From Ottelia alismoides (taxonomy: Eukaryota; Streptophyta; Magnoliopsida; Alismatales; Hydrocharitaceae), in assembly GCA_037367405.1 (NCBI GenBank), contig JAZKJV010007248.1, forward strand, positions 828,501 to 892,500: DNA of 64,000 bases, read 5' to 3'. This document shows positions 58,960 to 64,000 of this stretch, piece by piece. The position numbers were made by a program, and so were the translations under genes. Positions within the stretch are counted from its first letter, which is position 1. The number at the start of each line of letters is the position of its first letter. A model generated the notes under the pieces. It was not told where the DNA came from. It was given only the letters and a program-made list of their open reading frames with translations, and ran no database searches.

Positions 58960-59600
58960 TGTTCCACCTGCATGTTTTACGTATCAACAATCATTGTACA
59001 ATCCTTGTACACATACTATGCAAAGCAGTTCAGGTGGAGGAGCCCAATAACGACTGCCATATGTGTATGTTCGCGGGTTTTGTTGGCACCATCCTTGCAG
59101 AACTTCCTCCTGAGCTTGAGGATGTCCTCGGGCCTCCATCGGCATGGGAGCACGAGGTCGTGGAACCGTCTCGAGTGAAGGTAGAGGCACATGAGTGTGA
59201 AGAGGGCATCGAGGAACTGGTTGCTGGCCTCGAACCTGGCATCGCGTTGCGGCTTCTTCAGAATAGCAAGGATCGTCTGCTATAGTGCTGTCTCTGCAGT
59301 AACTACCTGAGCCGCTCGACCTTGATCTAGCGGTTCGCACGATTTTGCACGGTACATGCCCACAAAAAGTGTGAAATCATGCGAACCGCTCGATCACGAT
59401 CGAGCGGCTCAAATGATTACTGTAGAATCTGCTGCAGTGCCCGCTACAGCAGACGATCCGGTTCCTCTTCGGCAATGCTCTGTCCAGCATTCCTGTCATG
59501 ACCATGAAAAGGATCGCACTGGAGATGGTCACACACACGATCCACAGAAGGAGAGCCAGGTTGAACGGATTCGTTATCCAGTGCTTGGATGCTTCTTTTA
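58960..59600 (-). pseudogene. PLAC8-type membrane protein pseudogene fragment
   Basis: Read on the minus strand, 59600-59480 encodes KHWITNPFNLALLLWIVCV and the following hydrophobic run, comparable with the first membrane region of the intact PLAC8 gene at 45448-47089. After an interruption, 59265-59020 encodes FEASNQFLDALFTLMCLYLH, RWRPEDILKLRRKFCKDGAN and VVIGLLHLNCFA, comparable with its ATNQVINALFTIMCLYQH region. The two parts are separated by a MITE (59270-59458). A TAG occurs where the intact gene has Gln in the AQYVY motif. The N-terminus and the whole exon-2 PLAC8 cysteine region are absent. It is a dead partial duplicate or relic of a related gene. Confidence 0.82.
59270..59458. mobile_element. 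Complete GAGCGGCTC-type foldback MITE inside the pseudogene
   Basis: 189 bp with inverted arms of about 75 bp: GGATCGTCTGCT(A/G)TAG, then CAGTAA, GAGCCGCTCGA and AGCGGTTCGCA on each side. The centre reads GGTACATGCCCACAAAAAGT. No clear target-site duplication. Partial copies lie at 43222-43331, 43487-43613 and 47358-47474. Confidence 0.75.
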
Positions 59601-60700
59601 ACTAGGCCCGATTGATTTCTACCGCCATCGAAATGATTCGACGACGAAGCGCAGCAATGATCAGACTTAGCTAAAGCCAGTTGGTACCCAACTTTTGAAT
59701 GTCCCGACTTTGGCGGGCGAATTCGCTATCCTATTTAAACACACTCTACTATGGCATGTTCCATCTGAACATGATCTTTACCAACGTTACCATTCATAAT
59801 CCTTCAATCTAGAACTTCGGTGATGAGCCATTCAAGAATACTACCATTTGGTCGTGCGCGCTCTCTCTCTCTCGGGATAGATTGCAATCACCGTGAATTC
59901 CTGATCTCGTCGTGGTAACAGATCACCGAGCTCAAATCCAAACTACTGTCTGGTTCAGAATTTCGAACCCCTGATTCTAAGATTGAAAGAAATGTTAGAA
60001 AGCATACCAAGTAAATCAAGCAACATACTCGTAATCAACTCACTATCCAATGGATGAATAGAGACAAAGTACAGCAACCAGTCGAAACAGAAGCCCTGCG
60101 ATATCTATAGCCGACGAACAAGAACGATACAATCGGACCCTGTGAGAAGTTGATATCTTCTGCACCTACTAAAATACTAGACTTTTCGTAGCAATCTGCC
60201 AACCTCTGGTGGAGCAGACACATGGACAGAGGAAGCCAGAAGATGCGACGACCCTTCTACACGTGGAGAGAAAGGAGAAGCAAGCGACTTCCAGAGAGAT
60301 TACGTTTAAGAATCGTTGACCCTGGAGAATGGGTGTTCTTCAAACTCACTGCTAATGGCCTACAGTTTATGATATCTCCATACGGTTCTATGCTTAAAAT
60401 GTAATTGAATAAGTAAGATGTGACCAAAATTTTATGGATATCGTACAATGGGGGAATAAAATATCTTCATGGCTGTGCAATGGTCTTCTTCTCTACACCC
60501 CCAAAGAGTACTGCAGTTTCCATTCATGTCATCGGATGGGGGGCAATTCAACGTATACCTTTTTGAATCCAAACACCATTCAAATTCAACATACGAATGT
60601 GCATAAAGTTTGTAGGTCCCTGCTCAATATTTAAACTATTCCCACGAGAATTACAATGTAATTTCATTAACTTACAATCCCACAATGATCCTGCAAAAGT
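59601..60700. other. Intergenic DNA, no gene seen
   Basis: Short ORFs on both strands (for example 60222-60404) have no recognisable similarity and no domain. Confidence 0.45.
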
Positions 60701-60707
60701 AGAGTGA

Positions 60708-61271
60708 TCAAACATGACTTGGACTGTCTGAGTTGCTGCTACATCTTCCATATGCAGCCTTCCTGAAGACAACCTTCAAGGGCTTCCCCACATTCGTCTT
60801 CAAGAACCCATGACTGTACAAACCTATTGGAGGGAGGTTCCTGCACACCGGGCATGTACGGTAATCACCGAGCGTGTACTTGCCGCCCTTATCTTGCAGT
60901 ACAACGAAATATCTCCTCTTGAGTTCCAGGTTCTTGCCACTGGATACCACATAGGCCGAGTCCACGGTCCACTCTCTGGTCCTCGCGCAACTGAAGTGAA
61001 CTCTAACCTGAAGCGCTAGCAGTGTCAAATTTGCATAGTGTTGCCAGGCAGACGTTACTGGTTTAACTGCATCTTCTTGGAGGCCGTAAGCGACATATCA
61101 TGTGAATGATCAGTCGATGGATTTGAGTGTGAGCTTTAGGAAGTTAGTGAAGCCTTCTATTTCAATGTAGTAGTTGGCATCGGTTGTGACGGTGTTGCCC
61201 TGGTCGTCGAGGACAGGTGCAGCACTGGTGATGAGGAACATGGAGAGGAAGAGGGTGGTCATTTTCTCCAT
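60708..61271 (-). pseudogene. Kunitz-type proteinase inhibitor (STI/miraculin family) pseudogene
   Basis: The minus-strand frame starts at Met 61271 with a hydrophobic signal-like segment (TTLFLSMFLITSAA), then PVLDDQGNTVTTDANYYIEI, the standard Kunitz N-terminus. It continues, in the same frame, through two TGA codons (61110-61112 and 61098-61100) into YVAYGLQEDAVKPVT and then the C-terminal half: REWTVDSAY, GGKYTLGDYRTCPVC and GKPLKVVFRKA, which match the CP..C and PFKV.FKKA positions of the family. The region between the two halves is shorter than usual. Functional members are secreted or vacuolar inhibitors of serine proteases used in defence. The two stops make this copy non-functional unless the sequence is wrong. 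Confidence 0.75.
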
Positions 61272-61399
61272 AGTAATCTGAAACGCTTTCTTTGTTGGTC
61301 TCTCAATGCTATGGGTTATCACACGCATTTGGGAAATAATTTTCTTGGCAACTTTCAGGGAGAAAAAACTAAGAAGCTTCTGTAGGAGAATGGTCACGG

Positions 61400-62170
61400 A
61401 ATGGAAGAAAAAGGGGGTGTCGTTTCCTCTAGGACTTGCGACTCCTGGGTGGGGGATCAGAGACAGGGAAGGACGGTGGTGAATGGATGCTGATGGGGGA
61501 TGAGTGGAGCTACGCAGATGTGGAGGAGGAGGGGAGGCATGGTAGGTGGAAAGGGGTTAGGAGGGATGGGGGAGAAGAGGGATTGGAAAAGACGGTGATA
61601 ATTTCGTCCACTCATGAAAATTTCAAACAGCTTCAGTTGCATTTCACGTTGTTGCTTTAAAATAAGATGACATTGTTACCATAAACAATTGGAAAGTTTG
61701 GGAACCACATTGTTACCGATTAGAAAGTTTGGGAACCTCATTGTAAATTACTCTTAGATTTGTCTCGTCAATTTAGATCCAGCTAATAGAAAATAATCGT
61801 CTCCATTAAATTCATCTTTTCAAATAAAATCCAAAAGTGTATGTATGATCCACATAGTTGACACTGTAAAAATTCAAAGGAACTCTTGTCCAAGGAACTC
61901 TTGTGCTCGAGACGTAGGATGAACAATAAAAACTTAGAAAGGGATGAGCCCATTATAAAATTTATAAAAAGAACTAAGTTGAATTGTACCTTTATTCATT
62001 CATGTATGTGTAGCAGCATACATATACATGTGTGCATCATTCAAAGCAAAAGGAATACTCCCCCCTACGCTCAATCTCGAGTTCTTAAGCAGCCTCAAAA
62101 TTCTAACCATGATGCCATATAACTTCGATCAAGAATCTACTTATTTCTCAATTTTTTTTGATGGAAGTCT
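61400..62170. other. Intergenic DNA with short G-rich segment
   Basis: A G-rich block at 61,436-61,600 resembles the cargo of elements B and C, without recognisable ends. Near 61,682-61,745 a unit of about 30 bp containing GGAAAGTTTGGGAACC / AGAAAGTTTGGGAACC is duplicated. No gene supported. Confidence 0.4.
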
Positions 62171-62178
62171 CAACTTCT

Positions 62179-62373
62179 TCATAACATGAAAAAGAAGCTG
62201 CAGATGGCTCGACCTGCCCTGGAAATCCTTGTAGCTGACGATGAGAGCGAGCATGCTCTCTGAGACCAGATGACGAACAAAGTCATAATGAAAAAGAAGC
62301 TTGCCCTCTTGCTCAGAACAGAATTATACAGATTCTTGGTCTTAACGACCATAGAAAGCTTCCTACTCGCCAT
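62179..62373 (-). CDS. Hypothetical small protein (64 residues), uncertain
   Basis: An ATG-initiated minus-strand ORF, MASRKLSMVVKTKNLY onward, basic at the N-terminus, with a hydrophobic stretch (FFFIMTLFVIW). A CTTAAATA TATA-like box lies at 62433-62440, suitably upstream. I do not recognise the product. From about codon 24 the next frame over is also open and reads KLLFHYDFVRHLVSE, then SMLALIVSYKDFQG, which looks at least as protein-like, so this may be a frameshifted pseudogene or a chance ORF. It lies between the Kunitz pseudogene and the patellin gene, on the same strand as both. Confidence 0.3.
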   Translation of the reverse strand: MASRKLSMVVKTKNLYNSVLSKRASFFFIMTLFVIWSQRACSLSSSATRISRAGRAICSFFFML

Positions 62374-62720
62374 GGTAGTTATCTGGAAAAAAGGCTGAGT
62401 TTGCTTATTCTAGTGACAGTTTTTACATCTAGTATTTAAGCCAATGTATCATATAACAGTGGAGCACATCCATAAGAACAAAAATGTACTCAGTACAAAT
62501 AACCATGAGAACAAATATACAAAATGTACTCAATACAATATCCATGTGAGGAAAATGTACTCAACAAATAAGAATTCACATGGTATATAACTAAGGATCA
62601 AAGTAGATCAAGATCACACCATGACCAACTTCATTATAATAAATAGCACGGAGGGATGACAAGAGTTCAGAAAAGGATATGACTAGTGGAATTCGTTCCT
62701 GCTCATCTCTTGTATCCAAA

Positions 62721-62796
62721 ATGAAAACAAAAGAAAAGACCTTCATATATTGGCAGTGATGAAAACAAAAGAAAAGACCTTCATATATTGGCAGTG
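62721..62796. repeat. 38-bp tandem duplication in the patellin 3' region
   Basis: Two perfect adjacent units starting ATGAAAACAAAAGAAAAG at 62721 and 62759, lying 18 bases beyond the patellin stop codon and probably within its 3' UTR. A minus-strand ORF over it is a by-product. Confidence 0.9.
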
Positions 62797-62813
62797 ATGC
62801 AGTAAGCATACCC

Positions 62814-64000
62814 TCAGTTGGATTCAGTAGAGCTCTTGATCTTAAACCTGTAAAGGAGTTTCTTCTTCTTCGAAGTGCAATTGTCTATGAAAAGAAAGAT
62901 TTTTCCAGGCTCGCATATTCTGAAGCGGTTCTTCTCGACTTCATTGTTGCTGGAGCTGAACTTCCTCGTCTTCTGGATGACGACAGTGTATCCTCCTTCT
63001 GCATTGGGTGTGAACTCCGCACCGTAACACACATCCCATCCCAACACCCTCAACTCCCACACTACCAGGCATGCCTCCGATACAGGAATCTCGATTATTT
63101 GCTTCGATGATGGCCGGATCATGACGTCTACAACGGGATCAGATTTGCAAAAATCAGGACCCTTCTCCCAGTCCATGCCTCCATACAGTGCAGGAACTTG
63201 TTCAGGAGCAACGTATTTGAAAAGGGTCTCCGCTGATTTGGAAGGCCCTGCAAAGACGAGCTTGCTCCTGGTCCTTGGTGTCATGAAGGTACCCATCATC
63301 CTGTTGAAGGCCAAGTACCACCATGGGACATTGATGTGAACCTGCTTCGCGACAAGCTCGGGATAGTTATCCTGTAAAACATGCAAGGCGTGCTTATATG
63401 CGTGCCGGAATTCCTTTCTATACAACTGCGGGGAATCCTTGAGATCGAAAATATGGACTATGGTACTGATCCCATCAGCAGAGAAGTCGAGGTGGGTGCG
63501 AATCGCCTTCTCCAGGAACTGCACCATCCATTTGAAAAACTTGGTCCTCTTCTCTTCATCCCCGAAGGCCTTGTGATAGAGCTCCTCGTCCTGGAACTCC
63601 CCGAAGACGTGGTAGCACAGAGGGTGCCCCTCCCGGTCGACGCCATGCACGTACACGGCCCTGTTGAGCTCCTCGAGGCCAAGATCCTCCTCCAGCAGCT
63701 CGTCTACCCCGAACTCCACCCTCCAGAGGATAGTGCTCTTGATCATGGCGAGGGCGTCCTTCACCCTGAAGTCCCTCGCTCTTAGGAACTTAAGCAGAAC
63801 TGTGTTGCTCCTCTCGCCGCCGCTAAGCAGCGGCACCCCCCAGAGGTGGACCTCCTCCAGCTCCGCCGGTTCTTCGGAGGCGTTCTCGGCCTCGAGACAG
63901 TCCCTTAGCTTCTTGGGCTGCGGCAGGGGCTTGTCATTGGCATCCGCGGGTGGCGGCGGCGACGGGGGTCTGCGGAGGTCGTGGTGGAGGGCGGCGGGCA
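62814..64000 (-). CDS. Patellin (SEC14/CRAL-TRIO plus GOLD), 5' end outside window
   Basis: The frame is open from the window edge to the TGA at 62814-62816, giving 395 residues without the N-terminus. In order: a proline/alanine-rich acidic region, VHLWGVPLL, the CRAL-TRIO-N helix (VLLKFLRARDFRVKDALAMI), the CRAL-TRIO lipid-binding lobe (HGVDREGHPLCYHVFGEF; LQDNYPELVAKQVHINVPWW; TRSKLVFAGPS; VPALYGGM), and a C-terminal GOLD domain (VVWELRVLGWDVCYGAEF; ending KKKKLLYRFKI). Patellins bind phosphoinositides and act at the cell plate, plasma membrane and in endomembrane traffic. No intron is visible in this part. The codon at 63836 sometimes taken as a start is GTG inside the conserved LWGVPLL motif, so the true ATG lies beyond the window. 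Confidence 0.93.
   Translation of the reverse strand, partial: PAALHHDLRRPPSPPPPADANDKPLPQPKKLRDCLEAENASEEPAELEEVHLWGVPLLSGGERSNTVLLKFLRARDFRVKDALAMIKSTILWRVEFGVDELLEEDLGLEELNRAVYVHGVDREGHPLCYHVFGEFQDEELYHKAFGDEEKRTKFFKWMVQFLEKAIRTHLDFSADGISTIVHIFDLKDSPQLYRKEFRHAYKHALHVLQDNYPELVAKQVHINVPWWYLAFNRMMGTFMTPRTRSKLVFAGPSKSAETLFKYVAPEQVPALYGGMDWEKGPDFCKSDPVVDVMIRPSSKQIIEIPVSEACLVVWELRVLGWDVCYGAEFTPNAEGGYTVVIQKTRKFSSSNNEVEKNRFRICEPGKIFLFIDNCTSKKKKLLYRFKIKSSTESN

Noticed and set aside
1..64000. CRISPR arrays, bacterial operons, prophage or rRNA/tRNA genes
   Set aside because: No regularly spaced repeats with unique spacers, no operon structure and no recognisable RNA gene were seen. The features are those of a plant nuclear genome.

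Overview
The window is plant nuclear DNA, most likely from a monocot. It has spliceosomal introns, large blocks of LTR and non-LTR retrotransposons, many MITEs, and host genes with GC-rich third codon positions (PLAC8-type, WUN1-like and patellin genes) set in AT-rich intergenic DNA. The lineage is an inference from composition and family content only. Boundaries below were read by eye, and target-site duplications (TSDs) are given where they could be matched.

Left part (1-14,100): no host gene recognised. Positions 1-1978 are repeated almost exactly at 2484-4473, a tandem duplication whose junction lies inside a Mutator-like element. That element is complete at 4290-5765 with a perfect 9-bp TSD and a proline-coding, C-rich minisatellite interior. 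The rest is decayed, retrotransposon-like, AT-rich or purine-rich DNA plus one small foldback MITE.

Middle part (14,100-37,100): a single plus-strand gene for the PIG-H subunit of the GPI-GlcNAc transferase, rebuilt from five coding exons at 15034-15207, 16003-16087, 24347-24401, 36754-36892 and 36969-37058. All junctions are GT-AG and in phase, giving an intact protein of about 180 residues. Its second and third introns (8.3 and 12.4 kb) contain four LINE fragments, two Ty1/copia elements and a hAT MITE, which together account for most of the gene's length.

Right part (37,100-64,000): unrecognised intergenic DNA, then minus-strand genes: a WUN1/SnoaL-like protein (43922-44413), a two-exon PLAC8 membrane protein (45448-47089), a PLAC8-type pseudogene broken by a MITE (about 58960-59600), a Kunitz inhibitor pseudogene (60708-61271), a small unrecognised ORF (62179-62373) and a patellin (SEC14 plus GOLD) cut by the window end (62814-64000). 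Between them lie further GC-rich terminal-inverted-repeat elements (41615-42460, 47493-48963, 49445-50758, 53452-54745), Tourist-like and other MITEs, and a fairly young 5'-truncated LINE (57087-58540).

The host genes do not form a pathway cluster. PIG-H acts in ER GPI-anchor synthesis, patellin in phosphoinositide-linked membrane traffic, and the PLAC8 and WUN1-like proteins are a membrane protein and a stress-linked protein of less certain role. The most unusual features are the intact small gene stretched by transposons and a MULE family whose members all carry C-rich minisatellite cargo in the same polarity.
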